This document shows positions 8,044 to 16,620 of a stretch of DNA of 42,046 nucleotides, piece by piece (the first letter of the stretch is position 1; the number at the start of each line of letters is the position of its first letter). This DNA comes from Brachyspira sp. (lineage in GTDB: Bacteria > Spirochaetota > Brachyspiria > Brachyspirales > Brachyspiraceae): positions 1 through 42,046 of the forward strand of contig NZ_JARHYI010000078.1 in the NCBI RefSeq assembly GCF_029258575.1, read 5' to 3'. The position numbers were made by a program, and so were the translations under genes. The notes under the pieces are model-generated. The model had not been told where the DNA came from, searched no databases, and saw only the letters and a program-made list of their open reading frames with translations.

Positions 8044-9051
8044 ATGTATAATGTTGGAATGTATGCAGGTTCATTTAATCCGCTTCATCTTGGGCATGTA
8101 AGATGCATAATTGAGGCTGCTAATCAATGTAAAAAACTTTATATAATATTATGCATTGGAAATAATAGAAATGAAATAGATAAAAAAATAAGATACCGCT
8201 GGATTTATCAATTAACAAAGCATATTGGAAATGTGAAGATTATATTTATAGAAGATAATGCCAAAACAAAAGAAGAATACACGGAAGATTTATGGGAAGA
8301 AGATTCTATAAAAATAAAAAATGCTATAGGTGAAAAAATTCATGCTGTATTTTTGGGAGATGATTATAAAAATAAGGATTCTTTTTATACTAGATATTAT
8401 AAAGAATCAGAATTGATATTTATAGAGAGAGATGAAATAAGCTCATCAAAAATAAGAGAGAATGTTTATAAATATTGGGATTATATACCTAATATAGTAA
8501 AGCCTTATTATACCAAAAAAGTTTTAATTTTAGGAAGCGAAAGCACAGGAAAATCCACTCTCACTATTAATTTGGCTAATTATTATAATACCAATTATAT
8601 AGAAGAAGCAGGCAGAGAATTATCAGAAAAGTCTGGAACAGATTTATTAATGCTTTCAGAAGATTTTACAGAGATACTTCTTATTCATAAATTAAATGAA
8701 ATGAAGGCATTAGAAAAAAGCAATAAAATATTATTTATAGATACTGATGCAATTATTACAAATTTTTATATGCATTTCTTGGAAGATGAAAATATAATCG
8801 ATAATGAAAAACTTGCAAAAGCAATTATTAATATAAACAGATATGATATTATACTATTTTTAGAGCCTGATGTCGATTTTATTCAGGACGGAGGAAGAAG
8901 CGAGATAATAAAAAATAATAGAATAAAATACAGCAATCAAATAAAAGATATACTTAACAGTTTAAATATAAAATATCATACTATAGGTGGAGATTATCAG
9001 GCAAGATTTAAAAAAGCGGTTTCTATAATAAGTGGAAAGTTAAAACTATAA
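8044..9051 (+). CDS. nadR: NadR-like bifunctional NMN adenylyltransferase / ribosylnicotinamide kinase
   Basis: The 335-residue protein joins two enzymes of NAD salvage. Residues 1-150 are a nucleotidyltransferase with HLGH at 15-18 (GSFNPLHLGHV) and ISSSKIR at 132-138, which adenylates NMN to NAD. Residues 158-335 are a P-loop kinase, GSESTGKS at 164-171, that phosphorylates nicotinamide riboside to NMN. The N-terminal DNA-binding domain of enterobacterial NadR is absent, so this form is purely enzymatic. GGAG sits in the 12-bp gap after pnuC. Together the two genes import nicotinamide riboside and turn it into NAD. Confidence 0.9.
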   Translation: MYNVGMYAGSFNPLHLGHVRCIIEAANQCKKLYIILCIGNNRNEIDKKIRYRWIYQLTKHIGNVKIIFIEDNAKTKEEYTEDLWEEDSIKIKNAIGEKIHAVFLGDDYKNKDSFYTRYYKESELIFIERDEISSSKIRENVYKYWDYIPNIVKPYYTKKVLILGSESTGKSTLTINLANYYNTNYIEEAGRELSEKSGTDLLMLSEDFTEILLIHKLNEMKALEKSNKILFIDTDAIITNFYMHFLEDENIIDNEKLAKAIININRYDIILFLEPDVDFIQDGGRSEIIKNNRIKYSNQIKDILNSLNIKYHTIGGDYQARFKKAVSIISGKLKL

Positions 9052-9093
9052 AAAACATATTATTTTATTAAAAAAGCATTGCTATTTACATAC

Positions 9094-9121
9094 TTTACTT
9101 TTATATATATTTTAGTATAAT
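9094..9121 (+). promoter_or_regulatory. Probable sigma-70 promoter of the batA-like gene
   Basis: TTTACT (9094-9099), a 16-bp spacer and TATAAT (9116-9121) lie about 60 bp before the batA-like start. Confidence 0.5.
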
Positions 9122-9181
9122 ATTACATTAATAGTGTTTGTTATGTTTTAATATAAAAATTATGATTAGGAAAATGTGTAA

Positions 9182-10168
9182 ATGACTTTTGTATCTCCGA
9201 AATTTTTATTCTTACTTTTAGTTTTGCCTATTATAATATTTTCATATATAAGAACTAGAAAGAATCATTCATATTCTGTAAAGCACCCAAGAGTAAGTAT
9301 GTCAAATGTGTTGAAATCTAGATATTATGTAAAAGATATACCATTTGCATTAATAATTTTAGCACTTGCTTTTTCTATTATAGGTTTAGCTCGTCCTGCA
9401 AAAGTTGCTCATTTATCTGATATTAATGGAGAAGGTATTTATATATCTTTAGTTGTTGATGTTTCTCCATCTATGATGGCGGAAGATATGATACCTACAA
9501 GATTAGAGGCTTCAAAAAAAACTATGATAGATTTTATAAAGAAAAGAAATTTTGATAAAATAAGTTTGGTATCATTTGCATTAAGGGCATCGGTTCTTTC
9601 TCCTGCCACTTTTGATTACACTTTATTGGAGGAGGAGATAAAAAAAATAAAAATAGATGAAGAAGGATCTACATCAATAGGACTTGGTATTGCAACGGCG
9701 GTAGATATGCTTAGAAGTGTAAAAGACGATAATGAAAAAATCATAATAGTTCTTACAGATGGAGAAAATAATTCTGGGGAGATAGATCCTAAATTAGCTT
9801 CTGAAATAGCTTCAAATTTTAATATAAAAATTTATACAATAGGTATAGGAGATGCTAATGGAAGTCATGCATGGGTTACTTATGATGACCCTAATTATGG
9901 TAAAAGAAGAATAAGAGCCGATTTTACTTTAAATGAAGAATCATTAATAGATATTGCAGCTGTAACAGGTGGTAAATATTTCAATGCTAAAAACACCTCT
10001 GCCTTAGATAATGTTTATAATACAATAGATAGACTCGAGAAAAAACCTATACTTGATGATGATTTAATTCAATATAAAGAATTATATAAGCCATTTATAA
10101 TAATTGCATTTTTATGTTTATGTTTAAGTATTATCCTTTCTACAACGAGATTTTTGATAATTCCATAG
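9182..10168 (+). CDS. BatA-like VWA-domain membrane protein
   Basis: The 328-residue protein has the BatA layout. Two hydrophobic segments lie near residues 7-21 and 53-69, followed by RPAK, then a von Willebrand A domain (about 86-280), and a last membrane helix near 305-325. The metal-ion adhesion site is complete: D93-x-S95-x-S97 in DVSPSM, T164 in EGSTSIG and D193 in LTDGENN. The domain should therefore face outside and bind a partner through a metal ion. BatA proteins usually sit in a cluster with MoxR, a DUF58 protein, BatB and TPR proteins; none is nearby here. It has its own promoter and is followed by the metK promoter. Its exact role is unknown. Confidence 0.82.
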   Translation: MTFVSPKFLFLLLVLPIIIFSYIRTRKNHSYSVKHPRVSMSNVLKSRYYVKDIPFALIILALAFSIIGLARPAKVAHLSDINGEGIYISLVVDVSPSMMAEDMIPTRLEASKKTMIDFIKKRNFDKISLVSFALRASVLSPATFDYTLLEEEIKKIKIDEEGSTSIGLGIATAVDMLRSVKDDNEKIIIVLTDGENNSGEIDPKLASEIASNFNIKIYTIGIGDANGSHAWVTYDDPNYGKRRIRADFTLNEESLIDIAAVTGGKYFNAKNTSALDNVYNTIDRLEKKPILDDDLIQYKELYKPFIIIAFLCLCLSIILSTTRFLIIP

Positions 10169-10260
10169 TGTTATAAGTATAATATTATGTAAATAATTCT
10201 ATATATAATAATAATTTAATAGATATTTATTCTAATTTGTAATAATTATTAAATATTTAC

Positions 10261-10289
10261 TTGACTATTTATTTCAGCCAATATACAAT
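10261..10289 (+). promoter_or_regulatory. Sigma-70 promoter of metK
   Basis: TTGACT (10261-10266), a 17-bp spacer and TACAAT (10284-10289) lie 32 bp before the metK start. AGAGG follows seven bases before the ATG. There is no room for a SAM riboswitch in so short a leader. Confidence 0.65.
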
Positions 10290-10320
10290 CATAGAATTAT
10301 ATTAAAAAAGAGGTAAAACT

Positions 10321-11505
10321 ATGGCAGAGATAAAAAATTATTATTTCTCTTCTGAGTCGGTAACAGAAGGCCATCCTGATAAGATCTGCGATGCCGTAAG
10401 CGATGCAGTCTTAGACGAATGTTTAAAACAAGATCCTAATTCTAGAGTTGCATGTGAAACTTTGGCAAAAACAGGAATGTTAATAATTGCTGGAGAAATC
10501 ACAACAAAAGCTAAATTAGACTATCAAAAAATCGCCAGAGATACCGTAAGGCGAATCGGATACACAAGCAGCGATATGGGATTTGATGCTGATACTTGTG
10601 CAGTTATGGAAGCTATTGCAGAGCAATCCCCAGATATAGATATGGGTGTTAGTGCTGGTAAAGGATTATTTAATTCTGAAAGTTCAAATGTTTCTGAGGG
10701 TGCAGGCGACCAAGGTATAATGTTTGGTTATGCTATAAATGAAACAGAAACATTTATGCCTTTAACTATACATTTAGCTCATAGATTAGCTGAGCGTTTG
10801 ACTAAAGTTAGAAATGACAAAATAGTTGACTATTTGAGACCAGATGGTAAAAGTCAGGTTACTGTTGAATATAAAGACGGTAAAGCAGCTAGAATAGAAG
10901 CGATTGTAATTTCTACTCAGCATGCTGCAGGCGTTGATCATAAGCAAATAGAAGCAGACATTAAAAAGCATGTTATTAATGAAATATGCCCAAAAAATAT
11001 GCTTGATGAGAACACTAAATATTATATTAACCCAACAGGCTCATTTGTAGTAGGTGGACCTATGGGAGATTGCGGGTTAACAGGAAGAAAAATAATAGTA
11101 GACAGCTACGGTGGACATGGTGCTCATGGTGGTGGTGCTTTCTCTGGTAAGGACCCTACAAAAGTAGACAGAAGTGCTTGTTATATGGCTAGATATATAG
11201 CTAAAAATATAGTTGCTTCTGGTATAGCTGACAAAGCTTTGGTACAGTTCGCTTATGCTATAGGCGTTCCTGAGCCTTTATCTGTATATGTTAATACTTT
11301 CGGTACTGCAAAAGTTCATGATGAAGTATTAGCTAATATAGTTACTAAGGAGCTTGATTTAACTCCTGCTGGTATAATCAAAAGATTGGATTTAAGAAGA
11401 CCTATTTACGAAAAAACTACTGCTTACGGACATTTCGGTAGAGAACTTCCTGAATTCACTTGGGAAAAGACAGACATCAAAGATTTGTTCGCTAATGCTA
11501 AATAA
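10321..11505 (+). CDS. metK: S-adenosylmethionine synthetase
   Basis: This 394-residue enzyme makes S-adenosylmethionine from methionine and ATP. It carries both family signatures: [11 protein letters not shown] at 127-137 and the glycine-rich [16 protein letters not shown] loop. The N-terminal [15 protein letters not shown] contains the active-site H18. Length and domain order are those of the standard bacterial enzyme. The codons contain more C and G than in its neighbours (for example GATCTGCGATGCC), which fits a highly expressed gene. It is a single-gene unit with its own promoter and a hairpin terminator after it. Confidence 0.97.
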   Translation: MAEIKNYYFSSESVTEGHPDKICDAVSDAVLDECLKQDPNSRVACETLAKTGMLIIAGEITTKAKLDYQKIARDTVRRIGYTSSDMGFDADTCAVMEAIAEQSPDIDMGVSAGKGLFNSESSNVSEGAGDQGIMFGYAINETETFMPLTIHLAHRLAERLTKVRNDKIVDYLRPDGKSQVTVEYKDGKAARIEAIVISTQHAAGVDHKQIEADIKKHVINEICPKNMLDENTKYYINPTGSFVVGGPMGDCGLTGRKIIVDSYGGHGAHGGGAFSGKDPTKVDRSACYMARYIAKNIVASGIADKALVQFAYAIGVPEPLSVYVNTFGTAKVHDEVLANIVTKELDLTPAGIIKRLDLRRPIYEKTTAYGHFGRELPEFTWEKTDIKDLFANAK

Positions 11506-11535
11506 TTAATTTAATATAAAAAGTTTTAAACATTC

Positions 11536-11572
11536 AAGGCTTGTTAATATTTATATATTAGCAAGCCTTATT
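11536..11572. terminator. Hairpin between convergent metK and 7alpha-HSDH
   Basis: AAGGCTTG (11536-11543) pairs with CAAGCCTT (11562-11569), and the stem continues inward through TTAAT/ATTAG. A TTATTT tail follows on the plus strand, so the U-tract is imperfect. It lies 30 bp after metK and about 90 bp after the stop of the convergent gene. Confidence 0.6.
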
Positions 11573-11661
11573 TATTTGTAATTAAAATTGTTATATTTGA
11601 TATAATCCACTTCTGTCATAATTTTATAATACACACTAATAACAAAAGTATCAATTTAAAA

Positions 11662-12471
11662 TCAACCTTTTTTTCCACCCATATCCATATATTGACTGTA
11701 CATAGGAGATGGAAGTCCAAAACCTCCTGCTACAGGCATAGTTTCTCCTGTTATATATGAAGAATTATCGCTTGCAAAAAATAATACAGCATTAGCTATA
11801 TCTTCTGGTAATGCCGATCTATTTAAAGGAACATTTTTTAAAAATAATTTTAAGAAATCTTCTGACATATTCTCCATTGCCGCATCAGTTGCCACAAATC
11901 CTGGTAATACTGCATTGCATCTTATATTGTTTCTTGCATACTGAACTGCAATATTTTTTGTGAGGAAATTTATTGCAGATTTTGATATTCCATATGCTAA
12001 TCTTGACATATCAGGAAAAATTCCGCCTACAGATGATATATTAATAATGCTTCCGCCTCCTGTTTTTATCATTTGTGCTACTGCTACCTTTGAAGGAATA
12101 TAAACACTTTTTAAATTTTCATTAACTATATGAAAAAAAGCATCAGTATCTCCATTAACCAAATCAAAATCTTTATTAGTATCAGTAGTACCGAAATTAT
12201 TAACAAGTATATCAATTCTGTTTTCTTTTTTTATTACATCTTCTACCATAGAAGTAAAAGTTTCTTCTTTAGTAGCATCGAAATATACAACATCAGCATC
12301 TCCGCCATTTTTTATTATTTCATTTGCTATTTCTTTACCAGCCTCAAGTCTTCTTACAGCTAAATAAACTTTTGCTCCATTTTCTGCAAGCTTCTTAGAA
12401 CAGGCTAAACCTATACCTCTTGTAGATGAAGTAACTAATGCTATTTTTTTATCTAAAAGTTTCATAATCAT
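11662..12471 (-). CDS. hdhA: 7alpha-hydroxysteroid dehydrogenase (SDR family)
   Basis: The 269-residue short-chain dehydrogenase has the nucleotide-binding TSSTRGIG (about 14-21), NNFG at 91-94 and the catalytic set S146, Y160, K164. From memory it is strikingly close along its whole length to clostridial 7alpha-HSDH (C. absonum type). Shared blocks include LVTSSTRGIG, GGGSIINIS, IAYG/C-SKSAIN, NNIRCNAVLPG and a PEDIANAVLF segment. That enzyme oxidises the 7alpha-hydroxyl of cholate-type bile acids with NAD(P). Other SDR substrates are possible. AAAGGAG lies just before the first ATG, and a second ATG two codons later is also usable. Three GTTAT/ATAAC palindromes lie upstream. The gene beyond them is a dead MATE transporter. 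Confidence 0.82.
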   Translation of the reverse strand: MIMKLLDKKIALVTSSTRGIGLACSKKLAENGAKVYLAVRRLEAGKEIANEIIKNGGDADVVYFDATKEETFTSMVEDVIKKENRIDILVNNFGTTDTNKDFDLVNGDTDAFFHIVNENLKSVYIPSKVAVAQMIKTGGGSIINISSVGGIFPDMSRLAYGISKSAINFLTKNIAVQYARNNIRCNAVLPGFVATDAAMENMSEDFLKLFLKNVPLNRSALPEDIANAVLFFASDNSSYITGETMPVAGGFGLPSPMYSQYMDMGGKKG

Positions 12472-12535
12472 ATGTCTCCTTTATTTTTTATAATATGAAT
12501 TATATAAGATTTAATAATTATTTCTATAATACAAT

Positions 12536-12608
12536 ATAACTATTTTGAATATATAGTTATATATTTTTATAACAGTGTAAAAGTTAAAATTTTTGTTATA
12601 GTCATAAC
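12536..12608. promoter_or_regulatory. Cluster of three GTTAT/ATAAC inverted repeats, possible operators
   Basis: Within 73 bp lie ATAACTA (12536-12542) with TAGTTAT (12554-12560), GTTATA (12556-12561) with TATAAC (12568-12573), and GTTAT-AGTC-ATAAC (12595-12608). All use the same half-site. The cluster lies 65-137 bp before the 7alpha-HSDH start, where a repressor could act. No regulator gene is beside it. Chance palindromes are common in A+T-rich DNA, so this rests on the recurrence. Confidence 0.4.
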
Positions 12609-12643
12609 ATGCCATATACCATCTTTCATAAATATGAAAGGCA

Positions 12644-13048
12644 TTATATATTGAAAGGAAGTATTGAAAATAATATAAAATAAGTTCTCATAATATTTTT
12701 TGATGTTGATAAAGTTTCTTCTGACAGTTTCATAAGAAAATCAGTATTAAAATATATAAACAATGTATATACTATACTTAATATTAAAGCTGATAATACA
12801 TGGTATTTTAATGCTGATTTTATTCTATACATTAAATTTATTTATATTAAAGGCTTGGCAGTTTGTCTTATTGTATAGGCTGATGATTGAACTAATATAT
12901 TAATAATTACAGAATAACAGCTCCATTATCTCCTTCATATTGTCCTATCATAGAAACATCAACTATTGAATAAATAGCAACTATTAATGCACTTCCAAAT
13001 CTGATTTATAAATACTTTAAAAATATTTTTTACATCAGTTTTTAGCAT
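12644..13048 (-). pseudogene. Degraded MATE-family efflux pump
   Basis: Read on the minus strand from ATG 13048, the frame gives MLKTDVKNIFKVFI, then shifts to read GSALIVAIYSIVDVSMIG and QYEGDNGA, a typical MATE first-helix region. It then breaks off, gives a short piece ending IRQTAKPLI, and resumes as a 62-residue fragment (12832-12644). That fragment begins MYRIKSALKYHV, like the MATE stretch around helix 7. At least one frameshift, two stops and large internal deletions are needed to explain this, since a whole MATE protein has about 450 residues. It is a relic. It sits upstream of 7alpha-HSDH on the same strand. Confidence 0.7.
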
Positions 13049-13084
13049 ATACATAAATAATATTTCTATGTAAAAGTTTAAAAA

Positions 13085-13132
13085 CAAAAAAGGCTGTATA
13101 AGAAATCTAATAATTAGACATCTTATACAACC
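13085..13132 (-). terminator. Rho-independent terminator of the oppA-like gene
   Basis: On the minus strand GGTTGTATAAGA and TCTTATACAGCC pair over 12 bp with one G-U. The loop region itself contains TCTAAT/ATTAGA, which extends the stem, and TTTTTTG follows. It lies about 80 bp after the stop at 13212. Confidence 0.8.
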
Positions 13133-13211
13133 TTGAGCATTTTCAAAGCTTCAACAATCCTTCGAAGCATTATATTATATATAAATTTATAAGTCAAATA
13201 ATGGACTAATA

Positions 13212-14825
13212 TTAATCTTCTATATAAGCATAGCTGAATTTATGTTTTGCTAAATTATCATATACAACATTTTTTAATTTAGGGCTAACTAGAGTAGGCG
13301 TAGCATAATAGTATAAAGGTATTATAACATCATTGTCCATAAATATTTTTTCAGCTTTGTGCATAGCATTCATTCTGACATTCTGATCTATTGTATTCAT
13401 AGCAGTTTGAAGTAAATTATCATATTCTTTATTAGTAAATAAGGCATGATTTTGAGGACTATAGCTTAAGAACATACCTAAAAATGTCATAGGATCATTA
13501 TAATCAGCAGTCCATCCACTTCTTCCTATAACATAATTTTTATCAGTATACAATGTTTGTAAAAATACAGCCCATTCCTGCTGACTAACTGTACTGTCAA
13601 CTCCTAAATGCTCTTTCCACATTTGCTGAACAGCTTCAAATATAGGAATCTCTCTATTAGAATCAACTAAAAATTGAAGTACTGGAAAACCTTCTCCATT
13701 AGTATATCCAGCTTCTGCCATTAATCTTTTAGCTTCTTCAACATTTTTTTGATAATCTTCTTTTTTTACACTTATATAATCTCCTCCAAGCTCTCTAAAA
13801 TCTCCATTAACATCAGGAGCCCCGAAGGGTACAAAGGCACCAGCAGGTATTCCAGCTTTTACTACATTATCTACTATATAATTTCTATCTATAGCAAGAG
13901 ATAAAGCCTTTCTAATTCTTACATCTTTTAAAACTTCATTTGTATTATTTACAGCATAATAATATGTTCCAAGACGCTTAACCATTTGTAATAGTCCTTC
14001 TGCTTTTAAAGCATCTATATCCTGAGCAGGAACTCTGTCAGAAAGATGTAAAGAACCTTCTTTTATTCCAGCAACTGAAGCAGTAGGGTTATCCATTAAA
14101 ACAAAAGTTATTTTTTCAGGTACTAAATTATCATAATCCCAATAATTAGTATTTTTTACCATTATTATATTATTATCTATATTTCTTTCTACCATTACAT
14201 AAGAACCATTTCCAATATAGCTTTCAGGACTCATAGTCCAAGAATCCCCGTATTTTTCTATAATATCCTGACGAATGGGATAGAATGTAGGAAAAGCAGT
14301 TAATTCCAAGAAATATGCTGTAGGTTTTTCTAAAGTTACCTCTAAAGTATAATCATCAATAGCTTTTATTCCCAAAGTATCCAATTCCATTTTGCTTGCA
14401 TTTATAGACATAGCATTTTTTACAGGTTCAAATTGATAACTGTATTCGCTTGCTATTTTGGGATTCACTGCTCTTTTCCAAGCATATACAAAATCTTTAG
14501 ATGTTAATGGGCTACCGTCAGACCATTTGCCATTAGTTCTTAAATGGAATGTATAAGTAAGTCCGTCCTCACTTATATCCCAACTTTCAGCAGCTCCTCC
14601 AACCAATACTCCGTCTTTATTTTTTGTAGTAAGTCCTTCAAATGCATGTATTATGTAAACAGAAGCATCTGAAGCTATATTTAAAGTAGGGTCTATAGTT
14701 TTTGGTTCAGGTCCTACATTTATAAATAAACCTTCTCCTTTGTTTTGATTTTGAGATGAACAAGATGTTATCACAAAACTAATTGATAATAAAAAAATAA
14801 AAAATAAATGAATAATATTTTTCAT
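13212..14825 (-). CDS. oppA: OppA-type peptide ABC transporter substrate-binding lipoprotein
   Basis: The 537-residue protein is an extracytoplasmic solute-binding protein of family 5. It has a lipoprotein signal, with a hydrophobic segment at 4-19 and a lipobox ending ITSC around residue 22. The family core begins at VGPEPKTIDPTLNIASDAS, continues with FEGLTTKNKDG and the signature segment LTYTFHLRTNGKWSDGSPLT, and has KALSLAIDRNYIV in the second half. Length and order match oligopeptide-binding OppA. No permease or ATPase gene lies beside it, so it probably feeds a transporter encoded elsewhere. Other family-5 ligands (dipeptides, nickel) cannot be excluded. The gene is a single unit with its own terminator. 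Confidence 0.88.
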   Translation of the reverse strand: MKNIIHLFFIFLLSISFVITSCSSQNQNKGEGLFINVGPEPKTIDPTLNIASDASVYIIHAFEGLTTKNKDGVLVGGAAESWDISEDGLTYTFHLRTNGKWSDGSPLTSKDFVYAWKRAVNPKIASEYSYQFEPVKNAMSINASKMELDTLGIKAIDDYTLEVTLEKPTAYFLELTAFPTFYPIRQDIIEKYGDSWTMSPESYIGNGSYVMVERNIDNNIIMVKNTNYWDYDNLVPEKITFVLMDNPTASVAGIKEGSLHLSDRVPAQDIDALKAEGLLQMVKRLGTYYYAVNNTNEVLKDVRIRKALSLAIDRNYIVDNVVKAGIPAGAFVPFGAPDVNGDFRELGGDYISVKKEDYQKNVEEAKRLMAEAGYTNGEGFPVLQFLVDSNREIPIFEAVQQMWKEHLGVDSTVSQQEWAVFLQTLYTDKNYVIGRSGWTADYNDPMTFLGMFLSYSPQNHALFTNKEYDNLLQTAMNTIDQNVRMNAMHKAEKIFMDNDVIIPLYYYATPTLVSPKLKNVVYDNLAKHKFSYAYIED

Positions 14826-14956
14826 AAATCAATATCCTTTTTTAATAAAATATATTGGGAAATATATTATATTATAATTATGAAAAATCAATTAATTAAT
14901 AAAAAAATTATATAAATAATATTTCATTAAATATTAAAATATAATAATATGTAGTT

Positions 14957-15409
14957 ATGAATAATAAATTAAAAATAATAAAATACAGAGCAGTGCTTTT
15001 TTTTATAGCAATAATATTTTTATCTGCATCTTTTATAATAATAAGTATTAACTTAAGATTCAATAATGATAATATAATAAAAATCAATGCCAATATAGAA
15101 AGTATTAATTATTATGAATACGGTATTGTGAAGAAGCAGAAATTTGCAAATGTAGTTTATAGTTTCATTTATGAAGATGAAAAAATCATTGTTACAAATT
15201 CGTATTTAGAAGATGAAAATAATAATTTACAATTAAACTCTAAAACGGAGATATTTTATGATAAAACAAGTAATGCAGTAGTGGTCAAACCTAGTAAATA
15301 TACATTAGTATTAGCATTTATATTTATATTTTTTGCAATAGCTGTAATAGTATTTGCTTTTAAATTGAAGGCTAATAATATATATGTATCTCAAAAACTA
15401 TACAAATAA
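14957..15409 (+). CDS. Small two-TM protein with an external domain (DUF3592-like)
   Basis: The 150-residue protein has a hydrophobic helix at about 12-32 and another at about 116-135, with some 80 polar residues between them. The middle has the DUF3592 outline: an N-terminal strand pair (INANIESINYYEYG), an aromatic VVYSFIYEDEKI, and near its end KTEIFYDKTSNAVVV, equivalent to the family's VyYdPxxP segment. The resemblance is by eye and weak. It is divergent from oppA and convergent with the ankyrin lipoprotein. The function is unknown. Confidence 0.6.
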   Translation: MNNKLKIIKYRAVLFFIAIIFLSASFIIISINLRFNNDNIIKINANIESINYYEYGIVKKQKFANVVYSFIYEDEKIIVTNSYLEDENNNLQLNSKTEIFYDKTSNAVVVKPSKYTLVLAFIFIFFAIAVIVFAFKLKANNIYVSQKLYK

Positions 15410-15483
15410 ATTTTTTATATTTTTTCTAATTTTACCTTTCTTATTATCACTGCTTTGATTATAATAAGTGAATATACACTTCT

Positions 15484-16620
15484 TTATTTATTTTCTAATT
15501 TTATTATTTCATTATAGCCTTTTTTTCTTGCTACATCAAAAATCGTGTTGCCGTCTATATTTACAGCTGTAGTATCAGCATTATTTTCTATAAGTAATTT
15601 TACTAATTGAGTATTACCATTTTCTATAGCGGTAAATATTAAATTAACAGGTTCTTCGCTGGAACTATCAATAACATCTTTAGAATTCACATCAGCACCA
15701 TTTTCTATCAAATATTCAGCTATTTTTGTATTTTGATTAGTAACTGTGGCAACTAATAAAGAAAATGGTACATTTCTATAATCCGTATATTTCATTGTAG
15801 GGTCAATACCTTTGTATACTAAATATTTTACTATATCAAAACGCTCAAGTCTAATGGCATCAGCAATTAGAGGCTCTCCTTTTTCATCGACCCGTCCTAT
15901 ATCGGCTCCATTTTCTACAAGTGTTTTAAAAATTTCAAAATTATTATAATGTAAACTTTTATCTAATATAGTAAAATTACCTTTCTCCGTATCTAGGTAA
16001 ATAACATTAGGATTTGCTCCAAAATTTAGCAGTAGCTTAATTACTCCTAAACTATTTTTATTATTAGAAGTAACAGCATAAAATAAAGCATCTCCAGATA
16101 TATTTCCACTTAAATCAAATGCTCTTGCATTAACATTAGCATTATTTTTTATAAGTTCTTTTACAAGTTTTATATATCCCATAGATGAAGCTTTCATTAA
16201 AGGAGTAATACCATTAAAATCAGTTTTATTAATACTAGCACCATATTCAATTAATTTAATGGCTTTTTCTTCAGTAGGATAATATGAAGCTGCAAATATT
16301 ATTGGAGAGATATGTTTGTATTTTAATTGCCAAGTATCCAAAGAGTTTGCATTTTTTATCGTATTAAGCTCTTCAAGTATTTTTAAATTTTCTTCTCCTG
16401 CCATTTTGAGTATATCATCAATATTTTCATTAGCAGCATAGCCTTCATATTCTTCTTCACCATCAATATTATATTCTATTATATTAGTTTCAATATTTTG
16501 ATTTGTTTCTAATGTATTAGTATCAATTTCATTAGTAGTTAATTCTATATTATTTGTTTTTTTTGAATTACAGCTTATTATACTAATGAATATTAAAGCT
16601 ATTATAATAATTTTTTTCAT
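15484..16620 (-). CDS. Ankyrin-repeat lipoprotein
   Basis: The 378-residue protein starts with a lipoprotein signal peptide and a lipobox IISC at about 14-17, so it should be anchored in the inner or outer membrane. A linker rich in Asn, Thr and Glu (about 20-55) follows. From about residue 105 to the end there are roughly seven or eight ankyrin repeats, recognisable from TPLMKASSMGYIKLVKELI, LIENGADVNSKD and LIFTAIENGNTQLVKLLI. Ankyrin stacks bind other proteins; the partner is unknown. The gene stands alone. Spirochaetes of this type often carry many ankyrin proteins, so it may be one of a paralogous set. Confidence 0.85.
   Translation of the reverse strand: MKKIIIIALIFISIISCNSKKTNNIELTTNEIDTNTLETNQNIETNIIEYNIDGEEEYEGYAANENIDDILKMAGEENLKILEELNTIKNANSLDTWQLKYKHISPIIFAASYYPTEEKAIKLIEYGASINKTDFNGITPLMKASSMGYIKLVKELIKNNANVNARAFDLSGNISGDALFYAVTSNNKNSLGVIKLLLNFGANPNVIYLDTEKGNFTILDKSLHYNNFEIFKTLVENGADIGRVDEKGEPLIADAIRLERFDIVKYLVYKGIDPTMKYTDYRNVPFSLLVATVTNQNTKIAEYLIENGADVNSKDVIDSSSEEPVNLIFTAIENGNTQLVKLLIENNADTTAVNIDGNTIFDVARKKGYNEIIKLENK

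Noticed and set aside
10290-10320. SAM riboswitch before metK
   Set aside because: The leader from the visible promoter is under 30 nt and has no conserved riboswitch parts.
15443-15471. CTTATTAT/ATAATAAG hairpin between convergent genes
   Set aside because: No T-run follows on either strand, and such pairs arise easily in A+T-rich DNA.
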